Of a stretch of 64,000 nucleotides of DNA, positions 23,678 through 34,560 are shown in pieces. Position numbers and translations under genes: made by a program. Under the pieces are notes generated by a model. The model made no database searches and had not been told where the DNA came from. It saw only the letters and a list, made by a program, of their open reading frames with translations. Positions within the stretch are counted from its first letter, which is position 1; each line of letters starts with the position of its first letter. The stretch comes from Stenopsyche tienmushanensis (lineage: Eukaryota; Arthropoda; Insecta; Trichoptera; Stenopsychidae). Where the stretch lies: positions 1,302,001 through 1,366,000 of the forward strand of contig WACJ01000520.1 of NCBI GenBank assembly GCA_008973525.1, in the 5' to 3' direction.

Positions 23678-26154
23678 TACCAACGATATAAAGAGACCTC
23701 ATATGTGATAGTTTTCAAACGGATACAGACAAATTCTAATATTTATTTTGTCATCATCTGTTGATGATTGATGTGGTGACTATTTATTTTATAGAAATAC
23801 AAGTGATTTGTATTCGTAAAACTCAAATCGGAAATTTAATAAACGTGTAAGGGTACCTTTACAGCATGACATTACTATTGATGTATGAGCGTATGAAGTC
23901 CGAACGCATATATGCGCGATTACTAATCAACGGGTTGAACACAAATCTGGATACATTTAAATTATTTTTATTTTTTATTTAAATATAAATATATTTGTAT
24001 TACAACCCTGCCCTGTAATAAATAATCTTCATTTAAGGGTTGTAAAATAAAATATATTTTAAATGTAGGTGACAGTAGCACGCATTTGGCAACGTACCAA
24101 AAACTCAAATAAGTGCTAGTTTGTCTTAAAATGCAATTTTAATTATTTATATTATATAATATTTTTTATATAAATAACGATCTGAGAACAATTTTTCCAA
24201 ACGCAGGATGTATTTTTAAGTTTGATTCGAACACAATTAATCCTGGAGGTTTTGAACCGATTTATGCCAGACAAATATTTTTTGATTCCTCGACAAAATT
24301 TATCACATCCCATAACAATGTGTCAGAAATTATTTTGGAACAAATAATAATAACAGATAAGAGAAAGTGCCATACACGTGACACATTGCTTGTCATGTCA
24401 AACTGTGTCCAGTATTAAGGGCCTAGGCTCGTATTATTGACGGGATACGCGTGATTCATGTACCCTCCCTATATGATGTATAGTCCTGTACATCGAAATC
24501 GGGAATTATTTACAATTTAACTCGATATAAATAGCATTCAATAATCCCTTTCCGTTTATGGAAAATATGCAGTCCATTACCATTCGAATTGGATCGAACA
24601 TATGGCAAATATCATAGTGACAAACGTCCAAATAGAGTGTTTTTATTTTCGCTGAAAATCATTCAATATACGTCTTTTGTGTTCGTTTGAAATTGACTTA
24701 AACGCGAAATGGTATATATTTTCAATTCAAACTCTATTTGGTGTTCGATGCCATATCAAAAATTGGTATTGTCATCAGTTGCTTTGAAAGCACATTTTCT
24801 GCATTTCGAACAATGAAATTTAGGCTAAGATAGTCGCTAATCCAATTCGGGAATAAATATTTAATGCTTCTTATCAAAAATGTATTCCTTTTTGCGAGAC
24901 GCACTCCCTTGAAATACCTAATGCATCGAGTAAATACCGGAAGATCCTTGCGAAAAGTTTCTCCCGACCAATCAACGTCGCTTCATCAGGATTCAAAGGA
25001 GAAACGTCCTGCGGTCCTCGTGTATTTTATTTAATCAAAGCGTTAGTTTTTGCAGGGAGAGCAGTTATTTTCGGGACTCTTCGGCCTTTATTACGGCCAA
25101 TGAGGTTTTTCGGGAGGGGACAATGATTGTTTTTATTGCTCTTATTAGATTCCGCGTCCCTTTGTGTTTGTACTTCCAGAAAGTTAGTGCCAAATGGTTT
25201 TATTTGCCTTCGAGGGGAATATCGGGTTTGATTTCGAATGCTTTTCGTGCAATCCTGTCCATTGTTCGCTACGACAACTGTTACATTGACGTAGCTGACG
25301 TGAATTAACACGTAGCCTCCCATGGAATAAAAGAAAAGAACGCAATAACAGCTGCAATGTGACAAAAAAAGCAACAAATGATCACGCCCCCAGTTCATCA
25401 AAAAGGTTTTTAATACCCACGCAAATTATTTAATGAATGCAGTTAAATTATTTAAAAAAAAGTATATTTATCACGTCATCAGATAAGAATGCGAAGCGAT
25501 GCGCAGTTAGTTGATGCGGGCGGTGGCACACATTTAAGCTATTTAAACATATTTATGAATTTGTTAAAATAAGAAAAAGGTGCTGTATATACATACGAAG
25601 CAGAGGTGGTGAATTTGAACAAATTTTATAAATAAATTTAATATATTCTTAACCCTTCCCTGGCAAACTGATAACTCTTAAAATTTAACGACTTATTGAA
25701 TGATTTGTATGACATGTAGCATGTCGTTGGAAAGGGTACAAACTAGAGATATTTTTTAAATGAAATTAAGTTCAAAATATTTGTTAATTTTTTATTTAGA
25801 GAATTTAGAATTTGACATTTCCCATTCGTTCGCAAATTTTTTATGATTTTGGAAAACTATAAGTTATTTTTTTTAAACCAATTGCATAAAATAATTATGT
25901 ATTTAGATCAAAAATATATTTTAAAATAGAAAAACATTTATTTTGTGCTATTACAACCCCAAATAAAAAAAGTTATGACGGTTAAAGGTATAAAAAAAAT
26001 GTTTGATGAAATGTTGAAAAAAAATTATTTTGACAACCCTGACACTTACGACATTAAAGGTGGCTTAAGACCCCACTAGCCTCCGAAAATGTTTTTTCAG
26101 TCCATGTATAAATAGGTGAAATCCATTGAAAAATAGGTTGATCTTCATACCAAA
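23678..26154. other. AT-rich unique sequence, no gene recognised
   Basis: The 124-residue minus frame at 25027-25401 is overlapped by a 61-residue plus frame, and neither has a domain. Small shared pieces are a reversed copy of the 5.5 kb repeat near 23.89-23.94 kb, the 'gttgatgcgggcggtggca' box near 25.51 kb, and a TTAACCCTTCCCTGG terminus-like box near 25.65 kb. Confidence 0.45.
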
Positions 26155-26400
26155 AATGATGTATAATGCAGACGTGTCCGTTCTACTATTCTACTTTCGG
26201 GCTGCGGTGAAGACAAGCGGTATGAAAGAGGCGGTCAGGTGCTGACAAATAATATCGTTATAATCGTTACTTTAATTGGTGGAGAGAGAGTTTACAGCTA
26301 TTAGTCTGCGGGAAGGACATCTTCCCGCAGCCAAGGCTATCGTATGACTTTCGAATTCCTGCACGTCACCACCGGATAGGAAGCGGTGTATGCGTAAGAA
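26155..26400 (-). repeat. S repeat, copy 4 (palindrome 26306-26330)
   Basis: Minus orientation: 'cagccaaggctatc' flanks the palindromic core on its right side in plus coordinates, and 'cgtcaccaccggataggaag' lies beyond, matching copy 5. The 26155-26270 part resembles 32.40-32.50 kb ('gtgaag/gtgagg', 'gaggcggtcaggtgctga' against 'gaggtggtcgggtactga'). Confidence 0.6.
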
Positions 26401-26862
26401 TTTAAACAAAAGACAGAAGCATTGTAACCTGACATTTTGCATCCGAAAGGAAATGTCGTTGAAGAATCTGATGAAGCAGAATTGGTAAAAAATCCCCAAA
26501 TTGCAGAAGGCAACAATACAAAAGAAAGCAATTAAGATGTTTAACATTTTATCCCTAAAAATATAAAGAAATGTCTAGATTTGCTGTAAAATTAAGATCC
26601 TACGACAGAAAAATGCAAAATATTAAGCGAAAGCTTTGCAAAAACATAGCTTTATGCAGTTGAATTTATAATAATATTTTAACCAATAACAAACACTTGG
26701 AAATAACAGATGTTTTACAAATATATTATTTGGCCAATAAGTTTGTCTGTGTGTAAGTCGCTTTTAGTTTCGTAGGAACGCTTGGAAGATTAAAAAATCT
26801 TAAAAGTTTATGATGACTAATTATATTCGATTTATATGGCTATTTTACTAATATATTTATGT

Positions 26863-27230
26863 CCGTCACTGAAGAAAAAAGATAAAAAGTGGCATCCTCT
26901 GTTGCGCAACGCGATATTATTAATTTTCTTCGAAAACATGAAATCAAATGAAATGTTGATAATACTTAAGACATAGTTTGGTAATGTTACTCTAATTAAG
27001 ACCCGAGGGTTTATTTAAGTCCAAAAGTTTCGTAAAGTCGAGAAACATTTTATTGGAAAATAGCTACGATATTTTGGGACTCGTAAGGTATTTAATTGAT
27101 TGATTTTCTACATGACAGACATGAATGACGATGAATGCGGCCTACTATTACTAGCTGCTTAAATAAAAACGATTAATTATGCGTTGCGCAACAGAAGATG
27201 CTACTTATAGTCTCCTTTCTTTGGTGACGG
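26863..27230. mobile_element. MITE with long inverted repeats and a GTTGCGCAAC palindrome
   Basis: The left arm from 26863, CCGTCACTGAAGAAAAAAGA then 'agtggcatcctctgttgcgc', pairs with the right arm ending at 27230, whose reverse complement runs CCGTCACCAAAGAAAGGAGA then 'agtagcatcttctgttgcgc'. The arms stay similar for roughly 55-60 bases. Each contains the perfect 10-bp palindrome GTTGCGCAAC. The interior of about 250 bp is AT-rich and non-coding. No target duplication is clear. A single copy in this window; superfamily unassigned. Confidence 0.65.
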
Positions 27231-29339
27231 GATCAAGACGCTTCCTATCCGATAGAATAAATATATTATGATGAACTATGTAGAAATACAAGACAATCCA
27301 TTTGTATTTTTATATGTCACTAATAAAAAAAATCTTAGAATAATACCTGTTTCATATACTCGTATAAAAAATAAATCAATTGTATGTAAATCCATAAATA
27401 CACATAAAATAAATTGAATACAAAATCAAAATGTGAATTATCAAGCTCCAGCGGGATTTAAATTCGAATCAAGGGATCGCTAGGATTTTATGGTTTGATC
27501 TCAGTCATTTTTTACAATTTTTCTCATCTTTATACCCAAAATTTACATATTTTCAATAGACGATGGCTTTATATAGGATTGTGGGCATGCTCCGAAGATG
27601 GTCGGGATGTATGTTTATTTATGGGGGCCACATCCACGTCGCAGTAATGACGATCCAATCTAGCAGTTGATGGTTTTTCTGTCGGTTAAAAAGAGTAATT
27701 TAAAAGAGTTCGAATCTAATTTTACATAAAACTTTGTCGAATAATTTATTTAGCTGGAGTGGAATTAGTATGCAGTGCACGCCCGATCCCTCCGGAGGCA
27801 GACGCATAGGGAGACAGAGGCAAACTGTATCCGAATGTAGTAATAGTGGTTCCTCCGAAAAGGGAAGATGGTGTGAGGAGATGGAGATGAGGTTGTAATC
27901 CTGTTTGCAAAATGGCCGACTGTGGGAGAGGCCTGCAACCACAGTAATCTGTAGTCTTAAGTATTTACGTGCATGTTTGACCAAAGGATTTATCTGCAGT
28001 TGATCACTGAAAAACAATCGCCGGAACTATAAGCTCGCCAACGCATAAAGCTCGCAAAAGCTCTTGCTCGGGTGCCTTTGCATTCGCAAATAAAATCAAT
28101 TTTACACGAAGGGGCCCACAACATTAATTTGGCATTGTTTTCTTGAAATTTCTTTCGAGGCGTGATTCACGAGGATCGTGCTCGTATGCAAGGACGCGTG
28201 AAAATTACCTTAACTTTTTAAAAGGACGCAGGCTTTATATCCTTCTGCTTCAGTGATTATTTTCATTGATATATCAAAGTATTTGTCCAGTAAAATTGAA
28301 TACGATTAAAATTAGATTCACACATTTTGAATAAATAAATAATACGAAAAACATATATTTATTATTAGATGTATCAAAAAGTTTGACCAACAGTTCATTC
28401 TATCAAAATCGGAAATGATTTATCAATACACCTAATATTTTAATAAATAAATCCAAATCTGTAAAAGTATTTATTTGCTGAAAAGATGGGACGATACGTT
28501 TTGTCTGCCATCGCAAAATAAAATAAAGCTTTCTATGAAAATGTTCTCAAAAACGACGTTCAAATACTTGTTTTATTCGAGCAAAATGAAGAGTTTTTTG
28601 AGCATATTTATGTATTGAATTCAAGTCTAGACTCAACAATCAGCAGAAAATATATATTTTATCTCTGTCCAGATGCCCTCGATCCATATTTAGCATAATA
28701 TTACAATGAACGAGCATGGAGACTCGCTTAATCAATGATTTATTCTTATTCAGCGGTGAGAATATGTGAAAATAAATATATTTAATATGGATTTTTTTAA
28801 ATTTTGAAATGTATTTAATACTAATTGCATTACACATTTATCAAAGCGTTCCCATGGAAACACAGACTACAAAAGACGAATACTGTACTGTTAAATTCAA
28901 TGCAATGCAAGCCATACGCAATTCACTGCAGAACTAAGGTCTCTTCAATATCCATTCATGGCAAGGGTTCGTATTCATATAACCTCCATCAAATATTCAC
29001 CTCTTTATGCACTCGATATTACAAGTAGTGCTTTTGCAGCTAATTATATCGAGGATGTGGGTGATAAATGGAGTATTTTTTGTATAAAATGTCTTTTTTG
29101 GTGTTGATAATATTAATAAAATCTCATGAATATAATTTTGATGCCTTTAACACGCATCGTGCCATGGCACTCACTGGTGACTGCCATCGATTCTTACCAA
29201 TACGCCATGAAAATCACCGGTGTCTGCCGACCTAAATATGGTTGTGTACATAAAGGTCTTAATAAAAAATAGCTTTAATTTATCATCCCTATATACAAAT
29301 ACATAATATACAACAAAATTAGTATGAAAATTGGTTCTG
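27231..29339. other. Unique sequence with a small X repeat
   Basis: The 105-residue minus frame at 27700-28017 has no recognisable domain. The X repeat at 29140-29225 (cgtgccatggcactcactggtgactgcca...) is found inverted at 55.79-55.86 kb. Nothing else recognised. Confidence 0.45.
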
Positions 29340-29760
29340 TGACGTAGAAGCGGGGGTGCTCTCAAGGGAGAGTCCCCGGGTGACTCCCCGCCCCCACGTG
29401 CTTGTCGGGATGGCCATGCTAATACGTGGGTCCGTTCTTCTTTCGGACCGTGTAGCCAGATGGATGGGGATGGACGGGCGTCAAACAGAAACTATCTTCT
29501 CAAATAACATTTTATTCAACACGAAAGAGATTTGGCTGCGGGAAGGACGTCCTCCTGCAGCCAAGGCTAACCAACGACTCCCCGACTCCCACCTTCTGCG
29601 CGTTACCATCCAATCGGCAACGGTGCACGCGCAAGAAGCGATTACAACGCCAAAGAAGATGGTGTTGTTAAAGTGCCACATTGCGCCTTTAGAGAGACGG
29701 AAGATGTCGCTGTTAATCTGGCGAATTTAAATCTGTTTAGATTAACAGGGCTATTACATG
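29340..29760 (-). repeat. S repeat, copy 5, long copy (palindrome 29536-29560)
   Basis: The most complete minus-strand copy. In plus order: 'gatggccatgctaatacgtg', the inverted pair ggtccg/cggacc around 'ttcttcttt', 'ggatggggatggacgggcgt', 'gagagatttggctgcggg', palindromic core, 'ccaaggctaaccaacgactc', 'ttctgcgcgttaccatccaa' and 'ggtgcacgcgcaagaagcga'. The tail 'gacggaagatgtcgctgtta' also occurs after copy 7. The 124-residue frame across it is a by-product of the repeat. Confidence 0.65.
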
Positions 29761-29863
29761 GGGATGGTAATCGCTCACGCTACAGTTCCATAAATTTACC
29801 ACTACGAACAATCGAGGAGTTATCGTAAAGATTGGGATCTCCATAAAACAATGTGCAAATATA

Positions 29864-30616
29864 CTTAAACCTTTTTTGTGCGGTAGATGCGCTCCGTGGA
29901 AAATCGCACAAAAAAACTATGACTTACATAGAAAAAGTAAAGATCCGTTTCATGGATTTCAAAAATCGCATAACTTTAAAACAGCTATATAAAATATATC
30001 CAAAATCGCATAAAAAAAGTTAATAAAAAAAAAACAGGAAAACAATAAGGCAGTTAAAAAATAGCATTTTTGGTAACATTTAAAGGACGCCTTGCATCAT
30101 TGGTAAAATTTTAAGCATGTCTGACATTTGGCATTACAAATGCCAAACATCCACTAGAAGGTTTTTAAACGGTTTAAAAATAAATTTTGATAAAAATCTG
30201 GTAAAAATAATAGAAAATAAAACTTGAGATATGATGTCAACCGTGTTGAAAAAAGTTGTTTCGAGAAAAACGCGTTAAAAGAAAAAACTTAAAAAATGTA
30301 AATAGTTGGAATTTTAGAAATTCTATTGGAGAATGTATTTTTAAAAGTCGAAACATTGGAATAATGCAAAAACTTGAAATCAATTTTTTTTAAATCTTAA
30401 CCAGAATAAAGGACATGGTCGTAATTCAGCAATAGCAGATGCAATATGATTATATCCCTTCCCTAATCCCAATTTTTTTCCAAATTTTGGTTAGTGTTGG
30501 TGATGTATTTCCTATTTTATCCAAAATATCTCAATACGTACTTTTTATGCAATTTAAAAAAATCGCATAACTTCGAAATCGCACAAAAAAAAGTCGCACA
30601 AAAAGAGGTTTGAGTG
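29864..30616. mobile_element. Tigger-like non-autonomous element
   Basis: The left end CTTAAACCTTTTTTGTGCGG, preceded by TA, is inverted at the right end, whose reverse complement is CACTCAAACCTCTTTTTGTG. The interior repeats 'aaatcgcacaaaaaa' and 'aaatcgcataactt' boxes several times, as is common in Tigger-like elements with 'tatgcg' ends. It encloses W copy 2. No transposase frame. The right TA is not intact. Confidence 0.5.
30163..30405 (+). repeat. W repeat, copy 2 (inside the Tigger-like element)
   Basis: Carries 'cttgagatatgatgtcaacc' and 'gtgttgaaaaaagttgtttc', the W core with one change, followed by 'gagaatgtatttttaaaagt' as in copy 4. The left W end is missing. Confidence 0.6.
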
Positions 30617-32339
30617 TGCATTTAAAATTCATCAGTAAAACGAATAAGATGGATGCTATAGGGTAGGATGAATAGTCAAATAGATGAAGGGAATAATATT
30701 TAATGATGTTCACAAACTTTTCGAATACTTTCGGGTCCCCCTAATATTTACGCGATAAATGCATATATCGCGCAAAATGATCCGCAAAAATTAAACCCGT
30801 TTAATTAACACAAACGAATGAAATTTTTCGATTCTTCAGCGAAACATTTATAGCGCCGAACATAAATTAATCATGTAAAACATTTCTGGCAGCCATATTT
30901 TATTTCGTTACAGTACGATAAATTACTAGCATCAATTAGATTTATGATCAGCATAGCAATCTAGCCATTCTAACTATTAATTATTTACGCATCCGATATT
31001 CAATTACACACAGCCTGCCGTAATTGAGTATTTCTTGTTTTAAATATAATAAAATTACTTCGGATTTATAAGGCTCGCTCTTGGCTGCCTTAATTTGTTT
31101 AAGTTTCGAACGCGAAGACGTGCTTTTTTAAGGGATGATTCAGATTTTGGCGAACGTACATAATTAATTTATAGGACATTTCTTTGTATTCGTTGCACGG
31201 ATGACTGACAAAGGATACCCGCCCTTTTGCTGTCGCAGAAGAAGAAAGAAAAGTTTCTTTTGAATATCATAAGGATACATTTACGGCACGCCACGTGAAT
31301 GGGAAACATACAAGTTTGCTGATAAATGACGTACGCCGTATGATGGCGACATCCCCCGTAAATAAATGTATGATGGTGCTTCCCTTAATATTTCGCCGGG
31401 CATATTTTGCGCGCATGCATAATGTATAGAAGGTGGATATTTAGGAAAAAAATTGATGTATACAATTATGCGAACGGGTGCACTTTCTATCGCGGGATAT
31501 CTTCGAGCGGAAACGCTCGTACTTATTCATGGAGGAGATATCTTGTTTACTGAAACCGGATTAGGATACAACCGGTGAAATATGATGCTGAGAATAAATC
31601 TCCAGGTCTCCATACCCCGGCCACTCCCCCGAGAACCGATCTTTTGTGGAGATGTCCGCTTTTTATTTTTCCAAGAATTATATCTTTGCTTATTCTGTTG
31701 GTTCCGTATTCGTACAGTCGGTCCCGGGAGGAGACCCTATATGTTCGCATGATAGTTCGCCTTCATTTATATCGCGATAACAAAGGATATAATCTCGGAA
31801 GAATTAAGAAAGATGGCTTGCGTACATCAATGATATGTTTATTTATGGCTCTCGTATGGGAAAATTCAATTATATGGCGGGTAAAAAGGGATACGTTCGC
31901 AGAGAAAGCGACCGTGAAAAATAAATCAATTCCTTTAATCCTGCACGGACGGATATTATATTTTCTTTTGATACAGCCTACTTTGAGATGACCAAAGCAA
32001 TAAATTAGCCGCGACGGCAAATTGAAATAGATAAAAAAACGTATTTTATCGGAATTTCATCGCCTATACGAAGAAATTCTTAAGGCTTCGACGTCTATTT
32101 AATTGCATATTTAACCATTTTGATACGACTGAAAAGACGAAATTTTATCAGAGCTTCTTTTTCTATACAAAAAAAAACATATATACAGAAGCTATATAAA
32201 AATAAATATAGTTAATATTCAAGCGCCAAGACTTTTATACAGATTGTCTCAAAATGGATTGCATCAACAAATAATTCAAATCTGAGATAATTAATAAAAG
32301 CATAAGATCGATAAACGATATAAGACGTAGAGTAGGGGC
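30617..32339. other. Unique sequence, no gene recognised
   Basis: The longest open frame is 138 residues (31575-31991, plus). It overlaps minus frames of 67 and 85 residues and has no recognisable domain or obvious codon pattern. The stretch at 31100-32040 is less AT-rich than its surroundings. Confidence 0.45.
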
Positions 32340-32560
32340 GTTATTGGAATAAAGTCCACGGGCCACTCTCCGCTCACACGTGTTCTCCAAGATGGCCACG
32401 CTCGCATGCGGGTTCGTTTTATTTTCGGATCGCAGTGAGGCCGAGTATTTGGATAGAGGTGGTCGGGTACTGATAGAAATACTGTCGTCTTAATTATTGG
32501 GTGACCGTGGATAACAGTCAAACTCCTAGAGTAATGATGTAGCGAAAAGGTGAACAAAAT
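32340..32560 (-). repeat. S-associated repeat without the palindrome
   Basis: 'ccaagatggccacgctcgca', 'ttattttcggatcgcagtga' and 'gaggtggtcgggtactgata' match the outer arms of S copies 4 and 5. The palindromic core itself is absent. Confidence 0.5.
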
Positions 32561-32582
32561 CAGGGGTCTTTTCTGTTTACTC

Positions 32583-33122
32583 TTAACCCTTTACACCCCA
32601 AGCGATCTGATAATACATTGGAAAATATGGTATATTACCCAAACAAAAATATTTTTCGATATTAGGACACTTTATTGTATACATATATAAGTACAAGTGA
32701 TTATTTTTTTACTTAAATTTTTGAAAATCGCCAAACAAAAACAATTTTCTCCACCACTTCAATGTTTTTCGCATTAACAGTAAAATGTGGCTAATTGGTC
32801 AGCGGTGTCCACCCCAACTATATTTTTGATGTAATCTAGAATCATCTATTGCAAATATATTGAAAAGGTGTAGAATTATTCGACTAGCTCTGGTCTATTC
32901 AATTCCCAAGTAGTGAAACTTTTTAATATGGTACAAGTGTGGAAATATAACCTGTATGAAAAACTTCCAGGAATTCGCACAAAATGAGAAATTTATCTAT
33001 TCTAGAATAGTTGCTCTGATGTTTCAAAAAAGTAAAAGCATCAGAATACCTCTAAATAATTGTAATCGAGGCTGGAGTACAAAATGTCGAGATCACCTCG
33101 ACATTGGAGTTCAAAAGGTTAA
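32583..33122. mobile_element. Candidate TTAA-bounded (piggyBac-like) element V
   Basis: Starts TTAACCCTTTACACCCCAAG and ends with GTTCAAAAGGTTAA. Read inwards from the right this is TTAACCTTTTGAACTCC, so the inverted ends agree for only about 10 bases. The right subterminal stem 'atgtcgagatcacctcgacat' is also seen at 21.65 kb next to a ttTAA. Subterminal palindromes of this type are common in piggyBac-like ends. No transposase frame. The pairing of the two ends is inferred. Confidence 0.45.
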
Positions 33123-33149
33123 AATGCTGCTAAAATTAAAGTGCAAAAG

Positions 33150-33566
33150 GTGACACCAATATCTTCAACAGCCTAATATATATATAGGCGAGAATAACTA
33201 CAGCTGCTCGAACGGTGACTCATTTCTGTTACTAGGTATTACCAATACGAGTACCAAGGAGAAAAGGGAGCTTCTGTCTGTCGTTTGCTGTAGCCACCTT
33301 CAACCAAGTTGGCGTGTTGGTAGTCCCTATACCGTTTCTCAAAGAACTAAAAAACGGTAGAAGATCCTCCTCTATAGCTAGTCCGAATGCACTCGGAACA
33401 GACCGATTAGAAGAACGGGGCATGAACTCCAAAATAAAAGTTCAAAATACTATTAAGTCGCTGTGTGTGTAGGAAAGAGACATCTATGGACCTGCGGGAA
33501 GGACATCTTCTCGCAATCAAGGCTATCCGACTACGTCTCACTTTCTGCGCGTCATCAGAATTTTAC
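33150..33566 (-). repeat. S repeat, copy 6 (palindrome 33492-33515)
   Basis: Has the leading module 'atcttcaaca', 'gctcgaacggtgactcattt', 'gggagcttctgtctgtcgtt', an insert not seen in copy 7, then the palindromic core, 'caaggctatccgactacgtc' and 'tttctgcgcgtcatcag'. It ends where the A-rich 3' end of the minus-strand R1 fragment begins. Confidence 0.6.
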
Positions 33567-34165
33567 TTTTTTTTTTTTAGAAGAGGGAAATTTTCAATGA
33601 TTAAAAATCATGGTAGTGTGAAATTCTTACCCACTAAAACCCCCACCTTTTTTTCTCCACCGACCCCCTTGGAATCCGCTTTCGTATTGCTTCAAGGGAG
33701 TGGGTTTGTTTTTCTACGAACCGCTGTTCACTCTAGTAGTTCTTTCTCCGTTTTCTTTCTTCTGCATGACCTAATTAGCGAAATGTGCCCACGCTTAGCG
33801 AGGTCCATTTTTGTATTGCTGGGATCAATTGATATGTCCACCTTTCCTTGATTCCGGTGCCCCAACGTTTCTGTCATTGTTGGATTGACTCTTCCCGGGC
33901 TTCTTCTTTTTCTGTGTTTTTCTTTTATCGTCACTTCCTTTCCATAGCGAGGATGTCCATGGGAAATGTGCCTGCTAGAACTTGTAGTGCGTCCAGTGAG
34001 ATCGTTCTATAGGCTGATATTATTCGAATTGCACTTATTCTTTGCGTTCTTAGCAGTTTATATCTGTTTTCGCCTTTTTGTATAATTTCTGCCCAGACTG
34101 GTGCACCGTAGAGCACGATGGAGTTGGTCACCTTGTTAAGTAGCTTTCTTCGGCTCAATCGCTAT
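33567..34165 (-). pseudogene. R1-clade ORF2 C-terminal fragment with 3'UTR and A-tail (minus strand)
   Basis: The minus frame from 34158 reads MSRRKLLNKVTNSIVLYGAP, then VWAEIIQKGENRYKLLRTQR and AYRTISLDALQVLAG, the thumb/connection segment after the RT palm in R1-type proteins. After FPMDILAMERK the frame shifts into 33934-33728. The 3'UTR (33579-33652) has the shared 'ttttagtgggtaagaattt' and 'cacactaccatgatttttaa' boxes and closes with an A-run (T-run 33567-33578 in plus), consistent with target-primed insertion. The palm and endonuclease are absent. S repeats flank it on both sides in the same orientation. Dead copy. Confidence 0.75.
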
Positions 34166-34560
34166 CTTCAACAGTCTGCTCGAATGGTAGCTCATCTCCG
34201 TGACTAGTTACTACGAATGACCGAAAACAATACAAATACCATGGTGGAGAGAGAGCTTCTGCTGTCTGTCATCTGCTGCGGATCCCTTTAATTTTAGTTT
34301 ATTTAAGAAGAGAGTGGTTTCAGCTATCAGCCTGCGGGAAGTACGTCTTCCCTCAACCAAGGCTAACCAAAAATTCCCTCCTCTTGCGCAGACGTATAAA
34401 AAATAGTGCAAAAAAAAAACGCGCATTAAGCGATAAATGTCGTTCTTCTAGACGCAATGACGGCAGAATATGTCAATCAGAAGGGAGACAGAAGATGTGA
34501 CTGTTAATTTCGCGAATGAATCTGTACAAATCAACAGCGGCATTGCGTGGGAGTGCCATT
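34166..34560 (-). repeat. S repeat, copy 7 (palindrome 34332-34355)
   Basis: Same module order as copy 6: 'atcttcaaca', 'gctcgaatggtagctcatct', 'gagagagcttctgctgtctg', palindromic core, 'caaggctaacc', 'cctcttgcgcagacg'. The tail 'ggagacagaagatgtgactg' plus 'ttaatttcgcgaat' matches the copy 5 tail. Its right arm of the palindrome is more decayed than in other copies. Confidence 0.6.

Noticed and set aside
27440..27510. Inverted 'gattcgaattt' B-box-like motif
   Set aside because: Isolated short match; no tRNA fold and no repeat copies in the window.
29356..29730. 124-residue plus-strand open frame
   Set aside because: Lies wholly within S repeat copy 5; other S copies do not keep it open.
31575..31991. 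138-residue plus-strand open frame
   Set aside because: No recognisable domain, overlapped by minus-strand frames of similar size, and no splice or polyadenylation context I can support.
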